This document shows, one piece after another, positions 16,951-25,256 of a DNA stretch of 64,000 nucleotides (position 1 is its first letter; every line of letters begins with the position of its first letter). Both the position numbers and the translations under genes were made by a program. Below the pieces are notes generated by a model. It saw only the letters and a program-made list of their open reading frames with translations. It made no database searches and was not told where the DNA came from. Source of the DNA: Clostridium_AD sp937920395 (lineage in GTDB: Bacteria > Bacillota > Clostridia > Clostridiales > Clostridiaceae); NCBI GenBank assembly GCA_052274345.1, contig DAVZGP010000015.1, positions 1 to 64,000 of the forward strand. The letters run 5' to 3'.

Positions 16951-18451
16951 AAAAAGCATTACAAGAAAACTTTTCGCAATAACTTCTATAGTTTTTGTGG
17001 TTTTCATAACAACTAATTTAATAGTTCAATCTGCATTTTTCGGGCAATTTTATATAAAATGGAAAAAGGACACTTTGTCTCATGACCTCGTTAACTTTAG
17101 AGAAAAATATAGTTTACTTAAAACAAATGACGAGGAGACTAGCTTAATTAGTAGTTTTGAAGATCAAAATAATTATAAAATAATTATTAGAGATAAAGCA
17201 GGTAATTTAAAATATCTTACAAAAACAGTTGACGTAAGAAAGGACTCTATAAAAGCAAGAAGTATGGATCAACTAATGTCAACTCAAATAGAAACTTTAG
17301 GTGGGGTTGATAAATTCAAAAAAGATAAAAAACCTTTGATCTTTCTTACTGATAATAACCTAGATTCGGAAGAAAGTGAGGCTAGCATTTCCTACAGTGT
17401 TGCCGGCATTTCTTATGATGAAAAAAAAGATGAATTTATATATGTATATACTTCATTACAACCGGTAAATGAAGCAGTTCAAGTTATTAAGGAATTTTAC
17501 TATTATTTTTATATAGGAGCCATAGTAATAATTTTATTCCTGTCTTTAATATATTCAAATATGATTGCTAAACCATTGATAAAAATAACTAAAACAGCAA
17601 GCAAAATGGCAAAACTTGATTTTTCAGAAAAATGTGTGGTAAAAAGTAATGATGAAATTGGTGCTTTAGCGACTTCGCTTAACCTCCTTTCAGAAAATTT
17701 AAATGAATCGTTAACATCACTTAAAGATGCTAATTCAAAGTTAGAAAAAGACATTGAAAAAGAGAAAAAATTAACAGAAATGAGGAAAGACTTTGTGGCA
17801 GCAGTTTCTCATGAACTTAAAACACCTATAACACTTATAGAAGGGTATACTCAAGCATTAAATGATGATATTTTAGAAGGAGAGGAGAAACAATATTTTA
17901 TAGATGTGATAATGGATGAATCAAGAAAAATGAATAGCTTAGTATCAGACATGCTAAATTTATCTCAACTAGAGTCAGGAAATTTTAATTTGATTCAAGA
18001 AGATTTTTATATAGATGAACTAGTAAAACCGCTTGCAAAGAAATTTTCATCCCTACTTAATGAAAAGGACATTAAACTTAGTGTGAATTTAGTTCAAAAC
18101 ATAAAAGTAACTGCTGATTGGAACAGAATAGAACAAGTTTTAACGAATTATATGACTAATGCAATAAGACATACTAACAATGGTGGCTCGATAACTGTGA
18201 CAATGATAGATAGAGATGACAATGTTTGCGTTGAAGTTGAGAATACTGGAAGTAAAGTTGATGAAACTGAAACGGATAAAATATGGGATACTTTCTATAA
18301 AATAGATAAATCAAGGACTAGAAAACTTGGAGGTACTGGACTAGGACTTTCAATAGTTAAAAACATTATATTACTTCATGGTGGTAGTTGTGGGGTAGCA
18401 AACACAGACATGGGAGTTAAATTCTATTTTATTTTAAATAAACATCACTAA
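16940..18451 (+). CDS. Sensor histidine kinase (503 aa)
   Basis: Membrane kinase that should phosphorylate the preceding regulator. Layout: membrane helix at about 12-34, an extracytoplasmic sensor domain at about 35-186, second helix at about 187-207, HAMP at about 208-262, and a HisKA helix pair with H291 in AAVSHELKTPITLIEGYT. The ATPase domain has N407 in the N box and GGTGLGLSIVK in the G2 box. Its ATG lies behind GAGGTGAG inside the end of the regulator gene. The outer domain has no family I can name, so the signal is unknown. A strong terminator closes the operon. Confidence 0.92.
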   Translation: MKSKKSITRKLFAITSIVFVVFITTNLIVQSAFFGQFYIKWKKDTLSHDLVNFREKYSLLKTNDEETSLISSFEDQNNYKIIIRDKAGNLKYLTKTVDVRKDSIKARSMDQLMSTQIETLGGVDKFKKDKKPLIFLTDNNLDSEESEASISYSVAGISYDEKKDEFIYVYTSLQPVNEAVQVIKEFYYYFYIGAIVIILFLSLIYSNMIAKPLIKITKTASKMAKLDFSEKCVVKSNDEIGALATSLNLLSENLNESLTSLKDANSKLEKDIEKEKKLTEMRKDFVAAVSHELKTPITLIEGYTQALNDDILEGEEKQYFIDVIMDESRKMNSLVSDMLNLSQLESGNFNLIQEDFYIDELVKPLAKKFSSLLNEKDIKLSVNLVQNIKVTADWNRIEQVLTNYMTNAIRHTNNGGSITVTMIDRDDNVCVEVENTGSKVDETETDKIWDTFYKIDKSRTRKLGGTGLGLSIVKNIILLHGGSCGVANTDMGVKFYFILNKHH

Positions 18452-18509
18452 TGTATAAGGTACATTATAATTTATATCGTTTTTTTAATATTAAATATAA
18501 TAGTATAAC

Positions 18510-18554
18510 GGGTAAGTCAAATGATAGGTATAAATCATTTGACTTACCCTTTTT
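18510..18554 (+). terminator. Intrinsic terminator of the two-component operon
   Basis: GGGTAAGTCAAATGAT pairs with its perfect complement across a short loop, followed by T5. Confidence 0.9.
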
Positions 18555-19108
18555 ATATTAGTTTATAGGACTTAATTTAACAATTATTTGCATTACCCAA
18601 GATATATGTTGCTTCCTCTTTTTGACGCTAAACTTTAGTTGCTTAATATCATTAAATATCGGCGCATACCATTTTTTATATATTATAATAGTTATGGTTT
18701 TATTAAAAATTTCTGTATTTATTTCAAATAAAACCATTCAATATAATAAAAGTTATATTGAATGGTTTTGCTTTTACTTTAAATTTGGCTTTTTTACTCA
18801 TTTTAGCAGTGATTTTCTTTATTTTATGGTATACTTGTATTGTAAACATTATGTTTACGTAAATAAACGTTTTAAATTTAATAGTATACAAATGTATACA
18901 AAACATTGAATTGTAAGTATTAATAATAATTTTTAATTATACTATCAAATAAATTGATAAAAATTTGCCCATACAAATATTCTTCATGATATTATAGATA
19001 TAATGAAATTTTATGAGGAAATAGCTGTCTTTCAGTTATACATAGCTTCTAATATGTAAATAATGGGATTAATTTTATAAAATACCGCATTAAGAGAGGA
19101 CGGATACA
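18555..19108. other. Long intergenic stretch with two inverted repeats
   Basis: No credible gene; a 95-codon open frame here has no binding site and a low-complexity product. A 17-bp-arm hairpin (AAAACCATTCAATATAA, 18730-18769) resembles an orphan terminator. GTAAAC-ATTAT-GTTTAC at 18842-18858 resembles an operator. The promoter of the coiled-coil gene should lie near TATAAT at 18999. Confidence 0.4.
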
Positions 19109-20008
19109 ATGGATGCAATATTAAGCGTAAGAATAAGTGACGAGGTAAAACAAAAGTTTAATGAATTAGCTCAAAGTGAGGGAATAAACAATAAAGAATT
19201 TATGGAACAAGTAGTTAAATACTATGAATTAAATAGAGCAAGAGAAGAAGACAGTAGTATGTCCGAAGATATAAATGAATTACAAACAATAACAAACAGA
19301 ATGTCCGATATATATATAAATATAGTAGAAAGAAATAATATAAAAGCTTTAGAGGTAAAAAATGTTCACAGAAATGAATTAGTAGATAAAGAGAAAGAAG
19401 TTAAAAAGCTATATGAAAACATTATTTCATTAAAAGAAGAGAAAAAAGAAGAGAATAAGAGGATTACTTTGCTTGAGAAAGACCAATCTGATAATAAACA
19501 TATTGTTAAGGAATTACAAGAAAATACTAAGAGTTTGAAAACACTAAATAACATGCAAGGTGAAAAAATATTAAAGCTAAATGAAACCAATGAAAAATAT
19601 GTTAAATATAAAGATGAAATTTTAATTCAAAAAACAGAAATTGATAAACTAAAAAATGAAAACATACAATTTAAGCAGGACTTATCAAATAAAAATGAGG
19701 AAGCTAGAAGAATAGCAAACCAAGTAGATGAATTAAATCAAATTAACAAGAATAAAATAGATGAACTTGAGTCAAAAGCTAAATTAGACATTGAAATGCA
19801 AAAGGAAAGAGCAATCTTCCAAATGGAGAAAGAACTTTTAAAATTGAAAGAGCAGCAACAATTAAAGATGCAGGAATTACAAGAAAGCTTTAATGAGCGA
19901 ATTAATAAATTACTAAAGGAAAAAGAGGAAGCTGCGGAGAAATTTAAAAATATGGTTTCAGAAATAAATGAAGCTCGAACAAAGCAGATTAGTATTAAAG
20001 AAAAGTAG
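19109..20008 (+). CDS. Ribbon-helix-helix protein with long coiled coil (299 aa)
   Basis: Residues 1-45 (ILSVRISDEVKQKFNELAQ, then KEFMEQVVKYYEL) fit a ribbon-helix-helix DNA-binding domain of the CopG/Arc type. From about residue 55 to the end the sequence is an almost unbroken Glu/Lys-rich coiled coil. This domain order recalls KfrA-like plasmid proteins, where DNA binding is joined to a coiled coil that self-assembles, although KfrA uses a different DNA-binding fold. The ATG follows AGAGAGGA. No partition gene lies nearby. A role in nucleoid or plasmid-like DNA organisation is inference. Confidence 0.6.
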   Translation: MDAILSVRISDEVKQKFNELAQSEGINNKEFMEQVVKYYELNRAREEDSSMSEDINELQTITNRMSDIYINIVERNNIKALEVKNVHRNELVDKEKEVKKLYENIISLKEEKKEENKRITLLEKDQSDNKHIVKELQENTKSLKTLNNMQGEKILKLNETNEKYVKYKDEILIQKTEIDKLKNENIQFKQDLSNKNEEARRIANQVDELNQINKNKIDELESKAKLDIEMQKERAIFQMEKELLKLKEQQQLKMQELQESFNERINKLLKEKEEAAEKFKNMVSEINEARTKQISIKEK

Positions 20009-20034
20009 CATCATGTGGTATATAAATTGGGTGA

Positions 20035-20157
20035 ATGAAAGGGCTAGATAAATGGTTAGAACTAGATTCAAGTAACTTAAAAAGAGAGAGGTCTATAAAA
20101 ACAAAAGGCTTGGGAGCACTCAAATACACGAAGAAGTTATTGGAGAATATCCAATAG
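20035..20157 (+). other. Short open frame of unknown status (40 codons)
   Basis: A 40-codon frame (MKGLDKWLELDSSNLKRERS ... TKKLLENIQ) lies 26 bases after the coiled-coil gene. GGGTGA just before the ATG is a poor binding site. It may be a small gene coupled to the one before it or a decayed fragment; I cannot tell which. Confidence 0.25.
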
Positions 20158-20186
20158 GCCAATTATGAATATTGCATATAAAGATA

Positions 20187-20209
20187 AAGACCTAGAAAAT
20201 CTAGGTCTA
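20187..20209 (-). terminator. Probable terminator of the STAS/KAS III-like operon
   Basis: AGACCTAG/CTAGGTCT stem with a five-base loop, followed on the minus strand by TTTATCTTTATATG. The T tract is interrupted. Confidence 0.5.
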
Positions 20210-20292
20210 ATCAGTATAACAAAATATTATCTAGATGTTGTTGGTGCTTATAGAATCTCCATGTACCCATATTTCATAAAATAGAGGAGTAG

Positions 20293-21285
20293 TTAGAGTC
20301 TAAAGGCTAAACAGCAGGAAGTGATCCCTGCACCGACTGACCAGAAAATCACTAGGTCTCCTGAGTGAATCTCGTTATTTAAAAGAGCAGTAGCAAAAGC
20401 TATAAATGGACTGGTACAACCAGTATAACCGTATTCGTCACCGATATAAGTAAATTTAGAGATATCTTCATGGAGATTGGTACATAACTTATCTATATTA
20501 TTTTTAGAAAATTGAGACATAAAATATCGTTTAACATCTTTCTTAGTTAAATTATGATTGGCTAAGATAGATTCAATAGAGTTTTCGGCACTTATAAAGG
20601 CTTCATCAGTATTGAAGGGATTCCATAGAAGTTTCTTACATGAATTATCTACTTCTGAGATATTGGAATAGCCACATTCAGGCATAAGAATTGTATCGTG
20701 GTAAGAACTATCAGTATAATAAGCGTTACCTATAACACCATGATTAGCTTCTTCGCAACGCTCAAGAATAATAGCAACTGCTGCATCACCAAAGTTAGAG
20801 TAGGTTATTTCATCGCTATCCTTAGAATGATGATTAATATGCTCGGACCCCACTAGGAGAACACGTTTCATGGTGGGGTTATTCATAATACTATTATATA
20901 GCTGATCGAGGGAGACAATCATTCCTACACAATTAGAATTTGTATCATATACACATGCAGAGGCCTTTCCATTGATAGCATGATGGATTTTAACAGCATT
21001 AGAAGGTGCAATATATTCAGGGGTTGAAGATGTGAAAACAATTAAATCGATATCTGATCCTAATAAATTCGAAGTAGATAGTACTTTCTTGGAAGCTTCA
21101 ATAGCCATTGTTAAAGCATTTTCATTATCGGAAGCTAAATAGCGTGATTTTCTTCCTAAATTATCAAATAATGGTTGTATATCTTTATTAAGCTCCTGAA
21201 AATGCTTTATGAAATAACTATTATCTACTTTAATTTCTGGATGGTAAATTGCTGCATTTATTATTTTTACACCTATATTATTCGT
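20293..21285 (-). CDS. KAS III-like protein (thiolase fold) with apparent ACG start (330 aa)
   Basis: FabH-like thiolase-fold protein. The first ATG in frame is at 21108, but the frame stays open and protein-like for 59 more codons (NNIGVKIINAAIYHPEIKV ...). It reaches an ACG at 21285, nine bases behind AAGGAG, with a TGA three codons before it. From there the length is 330 residues, normal for KAS III. Active-site Cys119 is present in YDTNSNCVGM. The usual catalytic His is Gln (MSQFSK, about residue 258) and the usual Asn is Tyr (YGYTGCTS, about 286). Such changes occur in acyltransferase-type relatives, so fatty-acid initiation is unlikely. It is the second gene behind a STAS protein. Confidence 0.75.
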   Translation of the reverse strand, partial: TNNIGVKIINAAIYHPEIKVDNSYFIKHFQELNKDIQPLFDNLGRKSRYLASDNENALTMAIEASKKVLSTSNLLGSDIDLIVFTSSTPEYIAPSNAVKIHHAINGKASACVYDTNSNCVGMIVSLDQLYNSIMNNPTMKRVLLVGSEHINHHSKDSDEITYSNFGDAAVAIILERCEEANHGVIGNAYYTDSSYHDTILMPECGYSNISEVDNSCKKLLWNPFNTDEAFISAENSIESILANHNLTKKDVKRYFMSQFSKNNIDKLCTNLHEDISKFTYIGDEYGYTGCTSPFIAFATALLNNEIHSGDLVIFWSVGAGITSCCLAFRL

Positions 21286-21372
21286 TAGTAATCACTCCTT
21301 AAAATCTGATGGTAAAATAAAGCAAAGATATACAAAAGTTCGTATATCTTCTCTGTTAATAGAATATTTATT

Positions 21373-21741
21373 TTATAGTTCTTTTTCTGCGTCTTCTAGT
21401 GAAGAAACAAATAATGCTGAAAGATTAGATTCTTTAGCAATTCTTTTTACTTGCATTTTTGCAGATATAACTGTTGGTTCAACAAATACCATTTTCTTAA
21501 ATCCGCTTGAAGTATATAATTGGTAACACTGAGAAAGAACTGGAAGAATTTCTGGCTTAAGCACTGCCAAAGATCTTGCGTCAATAAGGAATGAATACTC
21601 ACCTGGCTTAAACTGTGCTAGTGCTAAGTTATAGTCTTTTACAAACTGTTCCGCTTTTTCTAGTTGAAAAAATCCTTTTAATTCTATAATAAATCTTTTT
21701 TTTGCTGTATCTGTTTTTATTGAATACATTTCATTTGCCAT
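21373..21741 (-). CDS. STAS/SpoIIAA-like domain protein (122 aa)
   Basis: Single-domain protein with the pattern of the SpoIIAA-like STAS group: RFIIELKGFFQLEKAEQFV, YSFLIDARSLAVLKPEI, GFKKMVFVEPTVISAKMQV. The phosphorylatable serine of true anti-anti-sigma factors is not obvious, which is common in this subgroup. AAGGGG lies six bases before the ATG. It is the first gene of a likely two-gene unit with the KAS III-like gene (gap 87 bases, containing a small hairpin at about 21321-21342). Function of the pair unknown. Confidence 0.65.
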   Translation of the reverse strand: MANEMYSIKTDTAKKRFIIELKGFFQLEKAEQFVKDYNLALAQFKPGEYSFLIDARSLAVLKPEILPVLSQCYQLYTSSGFKKMVFVEPTVISAKMQVKRIAKESNLSALFVSSLEDAEKEL

Positions 21742-21901
21742 TTTGTAATCCCCTTAATAGTTATATTTATTATATTATCGGTTAATCCAAGAATAACTGT
21801 AGGTATTTATTATATTTTAGAGATTACTTATATAAGTCAGTTCTGTCAACGGACTGTGATATATTTAGACACCCCTCGCATCCACCATAAGACAGCAACA
21901 A

Positions 21902-21951
21902 TTTTGATGCAATGGAAAACCCTCGAATTCCAGGGCTTTTATTGTTTTTTT
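21902..21951 (+). terminator. Terminator-like element also found at 46.1 kb
   Basis: TTTTGATGCAATGGAA followed by an ACCCT/AGGG hairpin with GAATTC in its loop and T-rich sequence. The same TTTTGATGCRATGGAA lead and GAATTC loop occur after the hydrogenase gene (46123-46165). No gene is visible just upstream on this strand. Confidence 0.5.
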
Positions 21952-21996
21952 GTGTATATGCAAGGCGTTGTTCTAGATAAGAAAGGAAAACGAAAA

Positions 21997-22065
21997 ATGA
22001 AACCAAGTATACCAAGAGATGCATTGTGTCATAATTTTACAGGATGTTTTGAAAGCAGAAAATAG
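21997..22065 (+). CDS. Short peptide ORF (22 aa) upstream of an ABC exporter
   Basis: A 22-codon frame begins MKPSIPRDALC and ends FESRK, with two cysteines six residues apart. AAAGGA lies nine bases before the ATG. It sits 212 bases before a homodimeric ABC exporter gene, an arrangement seen for secreted peptides or for leader peptides that control the exporter. No membrane segment or double-glycine site. It is too short for firm statistics, so confidence is low. Confidence 0.35.
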   Translation: MKPSIPRDALCHNFTGCFESRK

Positions 22066-22207
22066 AATTAATTTAATAAATATAATACTTATTAATAAAA
22101 GGAAGAAGATATGTTCTAACATACCCCCACGTGGAGACAGTCGTATTGATGTCAAGAGTGTAAAAATTAAGTTGACAGGAAGCACTGATAAATAAGGATA
22201 ATTTAGA

Positions 22208-22234
22208 TTGACTAGGACATAAATATGTTATACT
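22208..22234 (+). promoter_or_regulatory. Possible promoter of the ABC exporter gene
   Basis: TTGACT, 15 bases, TATACT. The spacing is two bases short of the ideal, which is common where an activator bends the DNA. CCCCACGTGG at about 22126 is a partial palindrome upstream. Confidence 0.4.
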
Positions 22235-22277
22235 TAAAGAAAAATCAAGATGCATAAAAGAAAGGAAAACAACTAAA

Positions 22278-24026
22278 ATGGATACAAAAGAATTTCAAAA
22301 AAGATCTCTAGTTTCAATATTCTTCTCATATTTTAAACCACACAAGAATTTATTTATATTAGATATGTCATGTGCATTTTTAATTGCTGTTATCGACTTA
22401 TCATTTCCAGCAATAACTCGTTATTCTCTAAATGATCTATTACCTATTAATGCTTATAAAACTTTTATAACTATTATGGTGATTATGTTAATTGCATATA
22501 CATTAAGAGCTTTTTTCTACTATGTAATAACCTACTATGGTCACACTTTTGGCGTATTAGTAGAAGCAGATATAAGAAGCGATTTATTTAAGCATATGCA
22601 GGAATTGTCTTATGGATACTTTGATAGAAACCGTACCGGTCAACTACTGAGTAGATTGACAGCAGATTTATTTGATATAACTGAACTTGCTCATCATGGT
22701 CCTGAAGATGTTTTTATATCAACATTGACAATAATAGGATCACTAGGTATCTTATTTACTATTCAGTGGAAATTAACTTTGGTTATTGCTTTAATCTTGC
22801 CTATATTTCTATTAGTTGTATGGTATAGACGTTCTGAAATGTCAAAAGCTTCTCTTGAAGTGAAAGAAAAAACAGCTTCTATAAATGTAAATATTGAATC
22901 AGGAATTTCAGGCATGAAAACAGCGAAAGCATTTGCAAATGAGAATTCAGAATTTGATAAGTTTAGTGAATCAAATGATGCTTTCAAAACATCTAAAACC
23001 AAATTCTATAAGGCTATGGGATATTTCAATGCTTCAATGGAATTTTTTCTTTGTATTTTGCCAGCAACCGTTATCTTAGTAGGTGGTATATTAATTATGA
23101 AAGGACAAATGAATCAAATTGATTTAATCACTTTTACCTTATATATTGCCACTTTTATAACTCCAATTAGAAAACTTTCAAACTTTGCTGAACTATTTGC
23201 AACAGGTGGAGCTGGACTTGTACGTTTTGTAGATATGATGCGTACTGAAACTGAAATGAAAGATGATCCTAATGCTATAGAGGTAGGCAGAGTAAAAGGC
23301 GAATTAGATATTGAAAATATTAGTTTTTCTTATAAAAAAGGGATTCAAGTATTACACAATATTTCTCTTCACGTCGACCCTGGTGAAACAATTGCAGTCG
23401 TAGGTCAATCGGGTGGAGGAAAATCAACACTATGTAAATTGATTCCCAGGTTCTATGATGTTGATGAAGGGAAAATTTTGCTTGACCATGTAGATATACG
23501 TAATATTACACAAGAATCATTGCATAAAAATATTGGAGTTGTAGAACAAGACGTGTTCCTTTTTGCTGATAGTATTCTTGAAAACATTAGATACGGTAGA
23601 CCTGAAGCTACTCCTAAGGAAGTTGCAATAGCAGCAAAACAGGCTGAAATTTATGATGATATTATTGCTATGTCTGATGGATTTAATACTTTTGTTGGTG
23701 AACGTGGTGCAATGCTTTCTGGTGGACAAAAACAACGTATTTCTATAGCTCGTATATTTCTAAAAAATCCACCATTCTTAATTTTAGATGAAGCAACTTC
23801 TGCCCTTGATAGTGTTACTGAAGCTAAAATACAAGAAACTTTTGATGACCTAATAATTGGAAGAACAACTTTTGTTATAGCTCATAGATTATCTACTGTT
23901 AGAAATGCAGATAGAATTCTTGTATTTGATAGTGGAAATATTATTGAAGATGGAAATCACGAATGTTTAATGGAAAAAAACGGTGTATATGCCGAGCTTT
24001 ATAAAACTCAACATATAAGTAAATAG
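22278..24026 (+). CDS. ABC exporter, half-transporter with fused ATPase (582 aa)
   Basis: MsbA/LmrA-like exporter that works as a dimer. Residues 1-310 hold six membrane helices (type IV exporter fold, with the GQLLSRLTADLFDI coupling region). The ATPase domain at about 345-580 has Walker A GQSGGGKST (from about 376), signature LSGGQKQR (about 480), Walker B FLILDEATSALDS (about 500) and the H-loop in VIAHRLST; all catalytic residues are present. AAAGGA lies 11 bases before the ATG. It is a single gene preceded by a short peptide ORF. The substrate (lipid, drug or peptide) cannot be told. Confidence 0.9.
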   Translation: MDTKEFQKRSLVSIFFSYFKPHKNLFILDMSCAFLIAVIDLSFPAITRYSLNDLLPINAYKTFITIMVIMLIAYTLRAFFYYVITYYGHTFGVLVEADIRSDLFKHMQELSYGYFDRNRTGQLLSRLTADLFDITELAHHGPEDVFISTLTIIGSLGILFTIQWKLTLVIALILPIFLLVVWYRRSEMSKASLEVKEKTASINVNIESGISGMKTAKAFANENSEFDKFSESNDAFKTSKTKFYKAMGYFNASMEFFLCILPATVILVGGILIMKGQMNQIDLITFTLYIATFITPIRKLSNFAELFATGGAGLVRFVDMMRTETEMKDDPNAIEVGRVKGELDIENISFSYKKGIQVLHNISLHVDPGETIAVVGQSGGGKSTLCKLIPRFYDVDEGKILLDHVDIRNITQESLHKNIGVVEQDVFLFADSILENIRYGRPEATPKEVAIAAKQAEIYDDIIAMSDGFNTFVGERGAMLSGGQKQRISIARIFLKNPPFLILDEATSALDSVTEAKIQETFDDLIIGRTTFVIAHRLSTVRNADRILVFDSGNIIEDGNHECLMEKNGVYAELYKTQHISK

Positions 24027-24105
24027 ATGATTTCTGAATTTTAAATTACAATAGACATTTTAAAAGCAAATTTGACTAGATATTTAGAGGAGTTGATAGT
24101 AAGGT

Positions 24106-24669
24106 CTATTTTTTCTCACTAACCTCATCATATTTCGTCTTAATCGTCTTAAAATCTTCCCAAGTATCTCGCTTTTTAGATGGATCACGTAAAAGTGCAG
24201 AAGGATGATAAGTTGCAATTAAAAAATAGCCTTTTCTATAAAACCAAATGCCGTGCTCCTTTGTAATTTTTAAATTTGGGGATATAATGCTTTGGGCTGA
24301 AACTCGTCCTAGGCATACAATTATTTTTGGATGAATTAATTTAACTTGATTTCGAAGAAAGGGTAGACAAGATATTTTTTCTATATCTAGTGGATTTCTA
24401 TTTTTGGGTGGTCTACATTTTATAATATTTGCGATGTAGATTTCTTCTCTAGAAATATCAACCGAAGTCAGAATTTTATTGAAAAGTTGACCGGATTTAC
24501 CTACGAAAGGTATACCAGATAAATCTTCCTGCTCTCCTGGAGCTTCACCAATAAACATTAAGTCGGTATGAATATCTCCTTGACCGAAAACCATATTCGT
24601 TTTGGTTTTATGTAAATCACATTTTGCACAATTATTACACATTTTTTTAAGTTCAGTCAAATCAACCAT
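24106..24669 (-). CDS. Family 4 uracil-DNA glycosylase (187 aa)
   Basis: Removes uracil from DNA at the start of base-excision repair. Family 4 enzymes carry a 4Fe-4S cluster; its four ligands are visible as C14, C17 (CNNCAKC), C85 (IIKCRPP) and C101 (ISCLPF). Motif 1 is GEAPGEQED and motif 3 is HPSALLRDPSK. The length fits thermophile and clostridial members. GGGGTGA precedes the ATG. It is convergent with the ABC exporter gene and stands alone. Confidence 0.92.
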   Translation of the reverse strand: MVDLTELKKMCNNCAKCDLHKTKTNMVFGQGDIHTDLMFIGEAPGEQEDLSGIPFVGKSGQLFNKILTSVDISREEIYIANIIKCRPPKNRNPLDIEKISCLPFLRNQVKLIHPKIIVCLGRVSAQSIISPNLKITKEHGIWFYRKGYFLIATYHPSALLRDPSKKRDTWEDFKTIKTKYDEVSEKK

Positions 24670-24866
24670 TCAAATTTCACCCCTAACAATTATAGTATCT
24701 TACATTATAGCATATAATTAAAGTATTGAAAATAATATACATTTTATTAATAATATACAATTAAATTAATTTATTTGAATTTTTATATCAGAAGAAACTC
24801 AAGTTATCTAGTAATAAATTAAGCGATATTTCAAATGAAATGTGCTATTTATCTTATAAAACTACA

Positions 24867-24895
24867 TTGACATTATATAATTATGTTGGTACAAT
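24867..24895 (+). promoter_or_regulatory. Promoter of the thi operon
   Basis: TTGACA, exactly 17 bases, TACAAT. The start site would be near 24902, only about 13 bases before the leader hairpin. Confidence 0.75.
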
Positions 24896-24914
24896 GTTTT
24901 AAAGAGTGATGACT

Positions 24915-24970
24915 AAGGTCACACAAAGGGGTACACCACCACGGGTGTAGGTCTTTGTGTGACCTTTTTT
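24915..24970 (+). ncRNA. Compact structured leader / terminator hairpin upstream of thiS
   Basis: AAGGTCACACAAAG pairs perfectly with CTTTGTGTGACCTT. Between the arms a second small stem (ACACC/GGGTGT) forms inside a conserved-looking G- and C-rich loop. T6 follows directly, so the whole can act as a terminator right after the start site. It lacks the TPP riboswitch core (no CTGAGA, no ACCCTTTGAACC-type block). I recall that a computational thiS leader motif has been reported among candidate RNAs; whether this is that motif needs a covariance search. Confidence 0.6.
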
Positions 24971-24999
24971 GTTGTATACAAATTTCGGGGGGTGGAATT

Positions 25000-25197
25000 A
25001 TGATTTACGTAAATGGTAACGAAATAAGCAATGCTGATAATTTAAAGTTATCTGATTATCTAGTACGAGAAGGTTATAAAATTTCTTGTGTTGCAGTTGA
25101 ATGTAACAATTATATTGTGTCAAAAACTCAATATGAAGAAAAAATATTAACTGATGGTGATGTTATTGAAGTTATGAGTTTTGTAGGAGGCGGCTGA
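25000..25197 (+). CDS. thiS: ThiS, sulfur carrier protein for thiazole synthesis (65 aa)
   Basis: Ubiquitin-like carrier that takes sulfur as a C-terminal thiocarboxylate and delivers it to ThiG. The start MIYVNGNEIS and the end VIEVMSFVGGG with the terminal di-glycine are diagnostic. The frame extends upstream, but GGGGGGTGG before the ATG at 25000 and the usual 65-residue length fix the start. First gene of thiS-thiG-thiH-tenI. The adenylating enzyme ThiF, often next in clostridial operons, is absent here and must be supplied from elsewhere. Confidence 0.93.
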   Translation: MIYVNGNEISNADNLKLSDYLVREGYKISCVAVECNNYIVSKTQYEEKILTDGDVIEVMSFVGGG

Positions 25198-25256
25198 TTT
25201 GAATATAAAATTAATGGTAATAAAATAAAGGTATGTAAAATAAAGGAGAAAAAAAC

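Noticed and set aside
18622..18909. 95-codon ORF rich in Phe, Tyr and Ile in the long intergenic region
   Set aside because: No binding site, composition expected of AT-rich noncoding DNA, and it runs through a terminator-like hairpin.
24700..24999. TPP riboswitch upstream of the thi genes
   Set aside because: The conserved CTGAGA and ACCCTTTGAACC-like segments are absent; the element present has a different architecture.
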